Below, one piece after another: positions 18,111-27,083 of a stretch of DNA of 64,000 nt; within the stretch, counting starts at the first letter, position 1; the number at the start of each line of letters is the position of its first letter. The notes under the pieces were generated by a model, which saw only the letters and a list, made by a program, of their open reading frames with translations, was not told where the DNA came from and did no database searches. Position numbers and translations under genes: made by a program. The DNA is taken from assembly GCF_022899935.1 (NCBI RefSeq), contig NZ_JALJCJ010000008.1, positions 186,001 through 250,000 of the forward strand. Direction: 5' to 3'. The stretch comes from Shinella curvata (GTDB lineage Bacteria > Pseudomonadota > Alphaproteobacteria > Rhizobiales > Rhizobiaceae).

Positions 18111-18914
18111 ATGCGTTTCGAAAACAAGACCGTGCTGGTGACCGGTGCCGCCGGCGTTATCGGCTCTGCTGCCGTGCGCCGTTTCATTTCGGAAGGTGCC
18201 CGCGTCGCGATAGCCGATCTCAACGGCGCTAAGGCGGAAGAGGTTGCGGCTGAATTCGGCGATCGTGCCAAGGCATTTGCTGTTGATGTCGGCGATCCAG
18301 CCGCAGTCGACGCCATGATCAACGCCGTTACCTGTCATTTCGGCGGTATTGACGTCCTGTTCAACAACGCCGGTATCTCGGGGACGGTTGCGCCCGTGCA
18401 CGAGCTCTCGATTGAAGACTGGCAGCGGATCGTCGGCATCAATCTCAACGGTATCTTCTACGTTTTGCGCGCGACCCTCGCTGCCATGATCGCTGGCAAG
18501 AGACAGGGCGCCATCGTCAACATGGGCTCGTCGATGGCGGGCTGGGATGTCTTGTCCGGTGGGGTCGGTTACGCCGCAACCAAACACGGTGTCGTCGGTA
18601 TCACGCGTATCGCGGCGCTTGATGCAGCTCCCTATGGCATCCGCATCAATGCCATCTGCCCTGGTGTCATCGAAACCCGCTTGGGCGTTCCGGCAGAGGA
18701 CGAAGCGGCCTACTCCGCGGGCATCGAGCGCTTTGCCCACCGCATTCCATTGCGCCGGATCGGTCAGCCGGAGGATGTTGCCGCCGCAGTTGCCTTCCTT
18801 GCGTCCGACGACGCGAAGCATGTGACGGGCGTCGACTGGCTGATCGACGGTGGCCAGACGCTACAAAGCTGGGCGAATTCGCCCGACAGCGATCGTTTCC
18901 CGCGCTTTGTCTGA
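18111..18914 (+). CDS. Short-chain dehydrogenase/reductase
   Basis: Classical SDR of about 267 residues. The cofactor motif TGAAGVIGSAA is near residue 10, NNAG near 87, catalytic Ser in NMGSSMAG, and Tyr-Lys in YAATKHG near 155. ATG at 18111 is chosen over 18105 because it sits 6 nt after AAGGA. It is the last gene of the sugar operon begun at 11891. It probably oxidises or reduces a hydroxyl of the imported sugar. The 18915-19560 stretch after it has no gene. Confidence 0.88.
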   Translation: MRFENKTVLVTGAAGVIGSAAVRRFISEGARVAIADLNGAKAEEVAAEFGDRAKAFAVDVGDPAAVDAMINAVTCHFGGIDVLFNNAGISGTVAPVHELSIEDWQRIVGINLNGIFYVLRATLAAMIAGKRQGAIVNMGSSMAGWDVLSGGVGYAATKHGVVGITRIAALDAAPYGIRINAICPGVIETRLGVPAEDEAAYSAGIERFAHRIPLRRIGQPEDVAAAVAFLASDDAKHVTGVDWLIDGGQTLQSWANSPDSDRFPRFV

Positions 18915-19560
18915 GGATTTGCCGGACTTCTTGGGTGAATTAGCTATTGGCGAGCTTCTGGGCTGAGCACCAGTTGTCGCGTTCGTGCCGTCGATTCAGG
19001 TCACGGTTGCGCCCCGAAGGTTCGCGGAGAAGTTGCGTGTGGCCGAAATCTCGTTTGATTGAAGTGCCCCAGCAGAAAATCTATCCGAGACGTGGCAGCC
19101 GCATCGGAGAACGCCGTGCTGAGCGTCCGGGGTGTGTCATCGGGAGCACGCATTCTGCATCAGCTTTCGATGGAGGTTGACACGGCCTCTTCGTGAAATG
19201 CTCGGACGGTAATTTAGGATATTTTTCGGACTTCTACGCCCAAGGGTGTTCGGCCCATGAACATACCCAATGAGGTTGCGTAATTCGCCATGCTACGCAA
19301 TCTGCAAAAATCAGTAACTTCACGAAAAATACAGCGGGTCACAGGCTCAGACCCGGTCGACTGAAAAACGGTTGCTGTCTCCTGCGAGATGATGCTGAGA
19401 GTAGATAGTGTGTGCGGCTGGCGGGTCGGTTGATCCCGTTCGAGAGCTCAACGCCGCTCAGTCGCCCTCTTCGTGAGCTGAATTTGCTGACCTCTAAGCG
19501 AAAAAACCTCTTTGCTATCAAGATATATCATATATATTGCTGATTCAATTGAGGAGATAT
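18915..19560. other. Gene-free spacer with inverted repeat and possible gene remnant
   Basis: No intact gene. At 19116-19184 the plus strand reads like the start of a LivF/LivG-type ATPase (LSVRGVSSGARILHQLS) but stops soon after, so it may be a relic. At 19276-19300 TTGCGTA and TACGCAA form perfect 7-bp arms 11 nt apart, a possible regulator site. At 19523-19535 lies a copy of the AT-rich operator shared by the next cluster. Confidence 0.45.
19523..19535 (+). promoter_or_regulatory. Candidate GntR operator, site 1
   Basis: ATATATCATATAT, 26 bp upstream of the SSADH start codon. The same 13-mer (or ATATATCATGTAT) recurs at 26138-26150 (other strand), 28112-28124 and 32811-32830, each in a promoter region of the same cluster, which encodes one GntR regulator. 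Confidence 0.6.
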
Positions 19561-21015
19561 ATGATGCGTTTCGTAGACCCGAGCCTTTTGCGGCAGGCTG
19601 CGTTGGTTGGCACGCGCTGGATCGAAGCGGATGGTAGCGGCATCGCGGTGAAGAACCCGGCGACGGGCGAGTTGGTGGGCTACGTTCCGAAGCTCGGTGC
19701 TGCGGAGACGAAGGAGGCCATCGATGCCGCCGCCGTCGCCCAGAAGGGCTGGGCGGCGCGTACCGCCAAGGAACGCTCGGGCATCCTGCGCAAGTGGTTC
19801 GAGCTGATGATCGACAACAAGGACGATCTTGGCCGTATCCTGACCATGGAACAGGGCAAGCCGCTGGCGGAAGCCACCGGCGAGATCGTCTATGGCGCAA
19901 GCTTCGTCGAATGGTTCGCCGAGGAAGCCCGCCGTCTCTATGGCGATATCGTGCCCGGCCACCAGAAGGACAAGCGCATCCTCGTGATGAAGCAGCCGAT
20001 CGGTGTGGTCGCGGCGATCACGCCGTGGAACTTCCCGAACGCCATGATCACCCGCAAGGCCGGCCCTGCCTTCGCCGCCGGCTGCGCCATGGTGCTGAAG
20101 CCCGCCTCGCAGACGCCGTTCTCGGCCATTGCGATTGCCGTGCTGGCCGAACGCGCCGGTCTGCCCGCCGGCCTGTTCTCGGTCATCACCGGCTCTGCCC
20201 GCGAGATCGGCGCGGAGATGACGGCGAACCCCACCGTGCGCAAGCTGACCTTCACCGGTTCGACGGAGATCGGTGCGGAGCTCTACAAGCAGTGCGCGCC
20301 GACCATCAAGAAGCTCGGCCTGGAGCTTGGCGGCAATGCGCCCTTCATCGTGTTCGACGATGCCGATCTCGATGCGGCGGTGGAAGGTGCCTTGATCGCC
20401 AAGTTCCGCAACAACGGCCAGACCTGCGTCTGCGCCAACCGCCTCTATGTGCAGGAGGGTGTCTATGACGCCTTCTCGGCAAAGCTCGCGGCGGCCGTCG
20501 GCAAGCTGAAGACCGGCAACGGTTTCGACGAGGGTGTCATCCTCGGCCCGCTGATCGACAATGCCGCGCTTGAGAAGGTCGAGGAGCATGTGGCGGATGC
20601 GGTGAAGAGGGGCGGCCGTGTGGTGCAGGGCGGCAAGCGTCATGCGCTGGGTGGCACGTTCTACGAGGCAACCGTCATTGCCGATGTGACGCCGGACATG
20701 GCCGTCGCAAAGGAAGAGACCTTCGGCCCGGTCGCGCCGCTGTTCCGGTTCAAGGACGAGGACGATGTGATCGCGCAGGCGAACGACACGGAGTTCGGGC
20801 TTGCCTCGTATTTCTATGCCAAGGAACTGTCGCGGGTGTTCCGCGTGGCCGAGGCGCTGGAATACGGCATGGTGGGTGTCAACACGGGTCTGATCTCCAC
20901 GGCGGAAGCGCCATTCGGCGGTGTCAAGCTCTCCGGCCTCGGCCGCGAGGGCTCGCGCTACGGCATCGAGGAGTTCACCGAGATCAAATATGTCTGCCTC
21001 GGCGGTATTGCCTGA
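19561..21015 (+). CDS. gabD: NAD(P)-dependent succinate-semialdehyde dehydrogenase-type aldehyde dehydrogenase
   Basis: A 484-residue ALDH-fold enzyme closest in pattern to GabD. The catalytic Glu is in LELGGNAPFIVFDDADLD near residue 257, the Cys in NNGQTCVCANR near 290, and cofactor contacts in PWNFPNAM near 157. ATG at 19561 is used (ATG at 19564 equally likely) because GAGGAG lies just upstream; an upstream TTG overlaps the operator. It oxidises a semialdehyde to its acid. Here it heads an operon with a GMC oxidoreductase and the GntR regulator, so its real substrate may be an aldehyde made in this cluster rather than succinate semialdehyde. Confidence 0.88.
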   Translation: MMRFVDPSLLRQAALVGTRWIEADGSGIAVKNPATGELVGYVPKLGAAETKEAIDAAAVAQKGWAARTAKERSGILRKWFELMIDNKDDLGRILTMEQGKPLAEATGEIVYGASFVEWFAEEARRLYGDIVPGHQKDKRILVMKQPIGVVAAITPWNFPNAMITRKAGPAFAAGCAMVLKPASQTPFSAIAIAVLAERAGLPAGLFSVITGSAREIGAEMTANPTVRKLTFTGSTEIGAELYKQCAPTIKKLGLELGGNAPFIVFDDADLDAAVEGALIAKFRNNGQTCVCANRLYVQEGVYDAFSAKLAAAVGKLKTGNGFDEGVILGPLIDNAALEKVEEHVADAVKRGGRVVQGGKRHALGGTFYEATVIADVTPDMAVAKEETFGPVAPLFRFKDEDDVIAQANDTEFGLASYFYAKELSRVFRVAEALEYGMVGVNTGLISTAEAPFGGVKLSGLGREGSRYGIEEFTEIKYVCLGGIA

Positions 21016-21066
21016 GTTGGCAATAGCCATTTCAGACGGGGAAAGTAAATCTCAGGGAGGGATGTT

Positions 21067-22671
21067 TTGACGGATTTCTTGATTGTCGGTGGGGGATCGG
21101 CTGGTAGCGCTCTTGCGGGACGGCTGGCCATGTCGAATGCAGGAAAGGTGACAGTGCTTGAGGGAGGGCCGCGTGACCGCCATCCGCTGATCCACATTCC
21201 CGCAGGCTTCGTGAAGCTGCTCGATTCGAAGCTTCTGTTCCACTACAAGACGGAGCAGCAGGCTGGTCTTGGCGGGCGTGCGCCGATTATGCCGCAGGGT
21301 GCGGTGCTTGGTGGCGGCGGATCGGTCAATGCGACTATCTACATTCGCGGACAGCGCGGCGACTATGATGCCTGGTCGTCGCTTGGTGCCGACGGATGGT
21401 CCTACTCGGAGGTGCTACCCTATTTCCGGCGCGCCGAGGACAACGACCGCTTTTCCGATGCCTATCATGGTACGAATGGGCCGCTGGGTGTTTCCGATCT
21501 CCGGCAGGTCAACGAACTGACCCGGGCATTCGTGCGCAGCGCCCAGGAAGCGGGCATTCCCTTCACGCCTGATTTCAACGGTCGCCGCCAACGCGGCGTC
21601 GGCTATAACCAGACCACAACGCGCAACGCCCGGCGTTGCAGCGCCGCCGTCGCCTATTTGCGGCCGGCACTCGAAAGTGGAAATCTCGACATCCGGACCG
21701 GCTGCTTCGTCACCCGCATCCTCTTCGAAGGGGACCGCGCCATCGGCGTCGAATATCAGCAGGACGGTGCGCTTCGAACGATCCGGGCGGAGAAGGAGGT
21801 CATCCTGTCTGCCGGTGCGGTCCAGACGCCGAAACTGCTGATGCTCTCGGGCGTCGGGCCGGAGAGCGAATTGCAGCGCCACGGCATCGCTGTGCATCAT
21901 CGGCTCGAGGGTGTCGGCCAGAACCTGCAGGATCACCTCGAGTTTCCGGCGATCCGCTATTGTACCGGGCGCTACGGATATTTCGGCGAGGACACGTTCC
22001 TACGCTCGGTGCGCAACGGGGTCCAGTATCTGCTCTTCAAGTCGGGACCGGTCATGTCGAATGTCACGGAGGCCTGCGCCTTCGTCAATGTCGACGACAT
22101 GGAGGAGGAGCCGAACGTGCAGCTGCATTTCGTGCCGATCGTATTCCAGGATAGCGATCAGGAGCAGATCAAGCGGGCAGGGGCAACGATCAATCCATGC
22201 GTGCTACGACCGCTGAGCCGTGGCGAAATCCGGCTGCGCTCAACGAACCCGGCCGACCATCCGGTGATTGACCCGCGTTATCTAAGCCATCCCGAAGATA
22301 TGCGGCTGTCGGTGAAAGGCCTCAAGCTCGCGCGCGAAATCCTCGCGCAATCAGCCTTTGCCCCCTTCGTCGAGAAGACGGAAGCGTTTCCGGGTTCCGA
22401 TGTCGAGGATGAGGCGACCTTGCAGTCCTATATCCGCTCCAAGGGCAAGACGGTCTACCATCCGGTGGGGACCTGCCGTATGGGAACGGACGATATGGCG
22501 GTTGTCGACCCAAAATTGCGCGTTCGGGGCTTGAGAAATCTCAGAATTGTGGACAATTCCATCATGCCCACATTGATTTCGGGCAATACCAACGCGCCGG
22601 CGATTATGATCGGTGAAAAGGCGTCGGACTTGATCCGCGGCATCGACCCGCTGCCGCCAAGCAATGCCTGA
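21067..22671 (+). CDS. GMC-family FAD oxidoreductase (choline/alcohol dehydrogenase-like)
   Basis: A 534-residue flavoprotein. The FAD motif VGGGSAGSALAGRLA starts near residue 6, a GMC signature GGGGSVNATIYIRGQ near 80, a second GMC signature SAGAVQTPKLLMLSG near 246 and the C-terminal active-site region YHPVGTCRMG near 472. It starts with TTG, supported by GGGAGG 6 nt upstream, because the nearer ATG is out of frame. GMC enzymes oxidise primary alcohols, polyols or choline to aldehydes. The product could feed the aldehyde dehydrogenase encoded just upstream. Confidence 0.9.
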   Translation: MTDFLIVGGGSAGSALAGRLAMSNAGKVTVLEGGPRDRHPLIHIPAGFVKLLDSKLLFHYKTEQQAGLGGRAPIMPQGAVLGGGGSVNATIYIRGQRGDYDAWSSLGADGWSYSEVLPYFRRAEDNDRFSDAYHGTNGPLGVSDLRQVNELTRAFVRSAQEAGIPFTPDFNGRRQRGVGYNQTTTRNARRCSAAVAYLRPALESGNLDIRTGCFVTRILFEGDRAIGVEYQQDGALRTIRAEKEVILSAGAVQTPKLLMLSGVGPESELQRHGIAVHHRLEGVGQNLQDHLEFPAIRYCTGRYGYFGEDTFLRSVRNGVQYLLFKSGPVMSNVTEACAFVNVDDMEEEPNVQLHFVPIVFQDSDQEQIKRAGATINPCVLRPLSRGEIRLRSTNPADHPVIDPRYLSHPEDMRLSVKGLKLAREILAQSAFAPFVEKTEAFPGSDVEDEATLQSYIRSKGKTVYHPVGTCRMGTDDMAVVDPKLRVRGLRNLRIVDNSIMPTLISGNTNAPAIMIGEKASDLIRGIDPLPPSNA

Positions 22672-22697
22672 CACGGCGGCCCGAACGGAGGTGCCCT

Positions 22698-23369
22698 ATG
22701 ACGAGCTTGAACAAACTGGACCGCGGCAACCTCTCCGAACAGGTTTATACGGCGATCCGCGGAACTCTGATGGATGGCCGCTACGAGCCGGGCGAACGGC
22801 TTCGTATCAACAGTCTAGCCGAAGAACTCGGGGTTTCCATCACGCCGGTGCGCGAGGCGATCTTTCGCCTCGTCAGCGAGCATGCTCTGGAAATGAAGGC
22901 GGCGACCGCCATCCACGTGCGCAATCTGGCGCCGGATGAGCTGCGCGAAATCCAGTTCATTCGCTACCATCTCGAAAGCGAGGCGGCAGCACTTGCGGCC
23001 GAGCGCATCACGCCCAAGGAGCTCGCCAATCTGGAAAGCCTCCAGGAGGCTTTCCGCGTGGCAGCTGGGGAGGATCCGCAGGAGGCGTCGCTGATCAACC
23101 GGCAGTTCCACTTCGCCGTCGTCGCGGCCGCCGGCATGCCGCTCGTTTTCGCGACCGTCGAAAATATGTGGACGCTGATGGGGCCGCTTTTGCGGACGTT
23201 CCACATCACTGTCCCGGTGAGGGACCTGACAAGCGGCGCGCACAAGCACTACGACCTGCTGCGGGCGCTGAGCAAACGCGACGCTGCGGGTGCCAGAGCC
23301 GCGATGCAGGAGGATATCGTCTGGGGCAAGGTGCTCATCGAATGGCTGGAAAAGAAACGGGCGGTTTGA
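22698..23369 (+). CDS. GntR-family transcriptional regulator, FCD (FadR) type
   Basis: A 223-residue regulator. The winged helix-turn-helix spans about residues 10-75 (LSEQVYTAIRGTLMDGRYEPGE start; recognition region ELGVSITPVREAIFRL). An all-helical FCD ligand domain fills the rest, with metal-binding-type residues in RQFHFAVVAAAG and the late HKHYDLLRAL. It is the third gene of the SSADH operon, and no other regulator is encoded in the 19.5-35.7 kb cluster. It is therefore the natural candidate to bind the repeated ATATATCATRTAT elements at the promoters there. The effector is unknown. Confidence 0.88.
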   Translation: MTSLNKLDRGNLSEQVYTAIRGTLMDGRYEPGERLRINSLAEELGVSITPVREAIFRLVSEHALEMKAATAIHVRNLAPDELREIQFIRYHLESEAAALAAERITPKELANLESLQEAFRVAAGEDPQEASLINRQFHFAVVAAAGMPLVFATVENMWTLMGPLLRTFHITVPVRDLTSGAHKHYDLLRALSKRDAAGARAAMQEDIVWGKVLIEWLEKKRAV

Positions 23370-23377
23370 CCGCCCGT
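23357..23377. terminator. Convergent terminator hairpin
   Basis: A perfect 9-bp stem (23357-23365 with 23369-23377) and TTG loop overlapping the GntR stop codon, between convergent GntR (plus) and Fe-ADH (minus) genes. Confidence 0.65.
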
Positions 23378-23384
23378 CACCGTT

Positions 23385-24563
23385 TCAGAAGCTGGCAAGC
23401 ACGATCGAGCGCAGGTCGTCCCGGTCGGCAGGTCGTCGCGAGCAGGCGACGTCCTGGCCGTAGTTCGTCATCGCGATCTCGACCAGCGTGTCTGTTTGAT
23501 CTCGCTTTAGGCCCAGCGTGCCAAGTCCAGCGGAAAGGCCGACGGACGCGCAGAAGCCTCGGAGAGCTTCCGGGAGCGCTTTGGCCTGTTCGGTCTCCGG
23601 CAATCCGATGAGGTCTGGTTGGAAGATCGTAGCCACGCGCGCCAACCGGTCCCCGGCATGGGGAAGCGTCCATTGCACCGTCGACAGGAGGAAGGTGGCG
23701 CAGCTCTCGCCATGCGGCGTGTCCTTGAGCGCACCGAGCGCCTGGCCGAGGGCATGGGGTATGCCGACGCCGATATTGCCGAGCGTCACGCCGGCCATGT
23801 AGCACGCTTCGGCCATGCGGATGCGCGCCTCGATGTTCGACGGATCGGCGCAGGCGATCGGCAGGTGCGCGGCGACGAGTTCCATGGCGCGGATCGAGAA
23901 CACATCCGTCCAGCCGTTCGGCCGGGTGCCGATATAGCCCTCGAAGGCATGCAGGAAGGTGTCGATGCCCGTCGATGCGGTGAGCCGCGGCGGCTTGGTA
24001 AGATGCAGGCCGGGGTCGATCAGCGCCACGTCCGGGTGGCAAAAGGGGTGGATGATCGTCGCCTTCAACTTGAGATCGGGATTGGAGAGCACGGCGAAGG
24101 GTGTGATTTCGGCGCCTGTTCCGGCATTGGTCGGCACGGCGATCAGCGGCAGTCCGCGTTTTTCCGGCTGGCGGACGTCGGCGTTGGTGCGGGCGGTGAA
24201 GTCCCAGGAGGCGCCGCCATTCGTTACTGCGAGCGAAACGGCTTTGGCAGCATCGATCGTCGAGCCACCGCCGACCGCGATGATGACATCGGCCTGCCAA
24301 TCGCGTGCCTCCGCTGCGGCAACGTCACAGGTCGCCGCGCGTGGATTGGGCACGATGTCATGCCAGAGACGGGTTTCGATGCCGGCCGCGGCAAGTCCAT
24401 CGACGATCCTGCCTTCGAGAGGCGAGCCCTTCAGAAAGGGATCGACAAGGAGAAAGGCCCGGCGGCCAAGCTTCGCTGCTTCCTGCGGCAGGGCTTCGAT
24501 GGAGCCACGGCCGAAATGCACGCGCGTCGGCAGGGTGATCTGATAGGTGTCTTGAGTGTTCAT
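23385..24563 (-). CDS. Iron-containing alcohol dehydrogenase
   Basis: A 392-residue group III alcohol dehydrogenase. The NAD motif GGGSTIDAAKA is near residue 98. Metal ligands follow the usual order: Asp in ALIDP near 194, His in GIDTFLHAFEGY near 215, His in GIPHALGQALG near 268 and His in DTPHGES near 284. It lies 50 bp downstream of an aldehyde dehydrogenase on the same strand, with an intervening hairpin, so the pair likely interconverts an alcohol, its aldehyde and the acid. It belongs to the GntR cluster by position. The substrate is unknown. Confidence 0.88.
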   Translation of the reverse strand: MNTQDTYQITLPTRVHFGRGSIEALPQEAAKLGRRAFLLVDPFLKGSPLEGRIVDGLAAAGIETRLWHDIVPNPRAATCDVAAAEARDWQADVIIAVGGGSTIDAAKAVSLAVTNGGASWDFTARTNADVRQPEKRGLPLIAVPTNAGTGAEITPFAVLSNPDLKLKATIIHPFCHPDVALIDPGLHLTKPPRLTASTGIDTFLHAFEGYIGTRPNGWTDVFSIRAMELVAAHLPIACADPSNIEARIRMAEACYMAGVTLGNIGVGIPHALGQALGALKDTPHGESCATFLLSTVQWTLPHAGDRLARVATIFQPDLIGLPETEQAKALPEALRGFCASVGLSAGLGTLGLKRDQTDTLVEIAMTNYGQDVACSRRPADRDDLRSIVLASF

Positions 24564-24584
24564 AGGGTCCTGTCCGAAGAGGAG

Positions 24585-24604
24585 AAGGCGGCCGGGGCCG
24601 CCTT
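24585..24604 (-). other. Stem-loop between ALDH and Fe-ADH genes
   Basis: A GC-rich inverted repeat (about 8 bp per arm, AAGGCGGC with GCCGCCTT) just after the ALDH stop and before the Fe-ADH start. It is probably a partial terminator or mRNA stabiliser inside the operon. Confidence 0.45.
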
Positions 24605-24613
24605 CCTGATGGC

Positions 24614-26110
24614 TCAGAGCTCGATCCAGGTCGTCTTCAGCTCGGTATATTTGTCGAGCGCATGAAGCGACTTGTCACGCCCGTTACCGGATTGCTTGAA
24701 GCCGCCGAAGGGCACCGTGACATCGCCGTGGTCGTAGCAATTGACCCACACGCTGCCGGCCCGCAGCTTGCGCGAAATCCTGTGGGCGCGGGAGAGGTCA
24801 CGCGTCCAGACTGCGGCGGCAAGGCCGTAGCTGGTGTCGTTTGCGACCCGCACAGCCTCTTCATCATCCTTGACGGTAATAGTCGACAGCACTGGTCCGA
24901 AGATCTCTTCGCGAGCGATCGTCATCGAGTTCTTGACGTCGGCGAAAATGGTAGGATTGACGTAATAGCCGCCGAGATTGGTGTCCGGCCGGTCGCCGCC
25001 CAGCACGAGGCGGGCGCCTTCCTCCTGACCCTTGGCGATGTAGCTCTCGACCCGAGAACGATGCCCATCCTCGACGAGGGCACCGAGTTTTGTTTCCGGA
25101 TCGAGCGGATCGCCCGGCCGGATCGACCGGGCCGTGTCGACGACGATGTCAAGGAACTGGTCCTGGATACGTTCCGACAGGATGAGCCGCGACGGTGCGA
25201 CGCAGACTTCACCCTGGTTGAAGCAGATGGCTGTCGCGGCACGCTCGGCCGCGACACGCAGCTCCGGCACGTCGTCGAGAATGATGTTCGGCGACTTGCC
25301 GCCGCATTCCAGGAAGACACGCTTCATGTTCGACTGGCCGGCATATTGCAGGAACAGCTTGCCCACTTCGCCCGAGCCGGTGAAGGCGAGGCAATCGATG
25401 TCCATATGCAGGCCCATCGCCTTGCCGGCTGTCGGACCGAAGCCCGGCACGACGTTGAAGACGCCATCGGGAATGCCCGCCTCCGCCGCCAGTTCGGCCA
25501 TACGGATTGCCGTGAGCGGCGATTGTTCTGCCGGCTTGAGGATGACGGAATTGCCCATGGCGAGCGCTGGTGCGAGCTTCCATGACGCCATCAGCATCGG
25601 GAAATTCCACGGCACGACGGCTCCGACGACGCCGACAGGTTCACGGGTGATCGTTGCGAGCTGGTTGGGGCCGGTCGGCGCGATCTCGTCATAAAGCTTG
25701 TCGGGGCACTCGGCATACCACTGCAGCGTATCGAGCACGACGTTGACGTCGATGGTGCGGCTTTCGCTGATCGGCTTGCCCATGTCGAGCGTTTCCAGCA
25801 CCGCCAACTCGTCCATGTGCTTTTCGAACAGGGCTGCAAAGCGCTGGAGCACCTTCTTGCGCTCCTTCGGCGAGCGATCGCGCCAGGCGCCGGCTTCGAA
25901 GGCGCGCCGGGCCGCCGTAACCGCACGATCGACATCGGCGGTGTCGCAGGCCGCCACCTTCGCGATCACCTGTCCATCGCGCGGGGAAATGTTGTCGAAG
26001 GTTTCGCCGGAGGCCGCATCCACGAAGCGGCCGTCGATGAAGGCCTGGCCTTTGATGGCCAGGCGGCTGCGAATACCAAGAATATCGGATTTCGACAGTT
26101 GAAGGGTCAT
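24614..26110 (-). CDS. NAD-dependent aldehyde dehydrogenase (PuuC/AldA-like)
   Basis: A 498-residue ALDH. The start is ATG at 26110 with a GGAGGAG-type site just upstream; the reading frame stays open far beyond but that extension covers the divergent transketolase gene and is rejected. Active-site landmarks are PWNFPMLMA near residue 165, catalytic Glu in LECGGKSPNIILDD near 265 and Cys in FNQGEVCVAPSR near 299. It is divergent from the transketolase genes, with two overlapping candidate GntR sites in the 108-bp gap. It likely oxidises an aldehyde formed by the downstream Fe-ADH. Confidence 0.9.
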   Translation of the reverse strand: MTLQLSKSDILGIRSRLAIKGQAFIDGRFVDAASGETFDNISPRDGQVIAKVAACDTADVDRAVTAARRAFEAGAWRDRSPKERKKVLQRFAALFEKHMDELAVLETLDMGKPISESRTIDVNVVLDTLQWYAECPDKLYDEIAPTGPNQLATITREPVGVVGAVVPWNFPMLMASWKLAPALAMGNSVILKPAEQSPLTAIRMAELAAEAGIPDGVFNVVPGFGPTAGKAMGLHMDIDCLAFTGSGEVGKLFLQYAGQSNMKRVFLECGGKSPNIILDDVPELRVAAERAATAICFNQGEVCVAPSRLILSERIQDQFLDIVVDTARSIRPGDPLDPETKLGALVEDGHRSRVESYIAKGQEEGARLVLGGDRPDTNLGGYYVNPTIFADVKNSMTIAREEIFGPVLSTITVKDDEEAVRVANDTSYGLAAAVWTRDLSRAHRISRKLRAGSVWVNCYDHGDVTVPFGGFKQSGNGRDKSLHALDKYTELKTTWIEL

Positions 26111-26137
26111 GCTCTCCTCCCTAAATTTGTGCGTGAC

Positions 26138-26155
26138 ATATATGATATATGATGT
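26138..26155 (-). promoter_or_regulatory. Candidate GntR operator, site 2
   Basis: ATATATGATATAT at 26138-26150 is the exact reverse complement of site 1; a partly overlapping repeat unit (ATATGATGT) extends to 26155. It lies between the divergent ALDH and transketolase genes and could control both. Confidence 0.6.
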
Positions 26156-26218
26156 TAAATCGCATCCGGCAAGTGGATGTTGCTGCCCGTTTAGCGGCAA
26201 TGGCAGGGAGGATGCAGG

Positions 26219-27082
26219 TTGAATTCGGCACTGAGAAATGATTACCGCCCGGACGAGGCGACCATCGCGCGGCTTCGCGATCGGGCGCAGTTCGTGCGGC
26301 TGGAGACGATCCGTCTGATCGAGATCGCCAAGGTCGGCCACTATACGTCGGTCTTTTCGGCGGCCGAGATCTTCGCGGCGCTCTACTATGATGTGATGCG
26401 CCTTAGCGATGACCCGAAATGGGCCGACCGCGACCGCTTCCTGATGGGCAAGGGTCATGCCGCCGTCGGGCTTTTCCCGATCCTCGCCGATCTCGGCTAT
26501 CTCTCGGCCGACCTGCTCAATGGCTATACGCGTCTCGGCAACCCGCTTGGCGATCACCCCGACATGCGCAAGGTCGCCGGTGTCGATTTCTCCTCCGGCT
26601 CGATTGGTCATGCCTTGTCGAACGGTCTCGGCATGGCGCTTGCGGGCCGCATGCAGGGCCGTTCCTTCACGACCTTCGTCATGCTCGGCGATGGCGAGAT
26701 GCAGGAAGGGCAGGTTTGGGAAGCGGCGCTGGGGGCTGCCCATCACAAGCTGTCCCGTCTGGTCGCGATAATCGATCGCAATGGTTATCAGCTCGATGGC
26801 GCGGTGGACGATGTCATGGGCATCGAGCCTCTCGACGAGAAATGGCGCGCCTTTGGTTGGGACGTGCATGTCGTCGATGGCCACGACATCGGTGAGCTGA
26901 CGGCGGCACTGCGCCGCGCGAAGGCGGACGAGAGCCGCACGCGGCCATGCTGCATCATCGCCCGCACCGTCAAGGGCAAGGGGGTCGGCTACATGGAAAC
27001 CGAACCCGGCTGGCATCTCGGCTATCTCGATCCGAGCGACGCCGAAGCCGCCCGTGCTGAAATCCTCTCGAAGGTCATCTGA
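26219..27082 (+). CDS. Transketolase, N-terminal (TPP-binding) subunit
   Basis: A 287-residue alpha subunit of a split transketolase. The thiamine diphosphate motif starts at GDGEMQEGQVWEAA near residue 157 and continues to IIDRNGYQLDG; an early KGHAAVGLFP segment is near 79. It starts with TTG preceded by AGGGAGGA, since the nearby ATG is out of frame. Its stop and the next start are separated by 1 bp. Split transketolases often occur in dedicated sugar pathways and move a two-carbon ketol unit between sugars. Confidence 0.9.
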   Translation: MNSALRNDYRPDEATIARLRDRAQFVRLETIRLIEIAKVGHYTSVFSAAEIFAALYYDVMRLSDDPKWADRDRFLMGKGHAAVGLFPILADLGYLSADLLNGYTRLGNPLGDHPDMRKVAGVDFSSGSIGHALSNGLGMALAGRMQGRSFTTFVMLGDGEMQEGQVWEAALGAAHHKLSRLVAIIDRNGYQLDGAVDDVMGIEPLDEKWRAFGWDVHVVDGHDIGELTAALRRAKADESRTRPCCIIARTVKGKGVGYMETEPGWHLGYLDPSDAEAARAEILSKVI

Positions 27083-27083
27083 T

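Noticed and set aside
26111-27016. N-terminal extension of the ALDH gene to about 800 residues
   Set aside because: The extra 302 residues are antisense to the transketolase subunit gene and cross the operator; a good ribosome-binding site supports the start at 26110.
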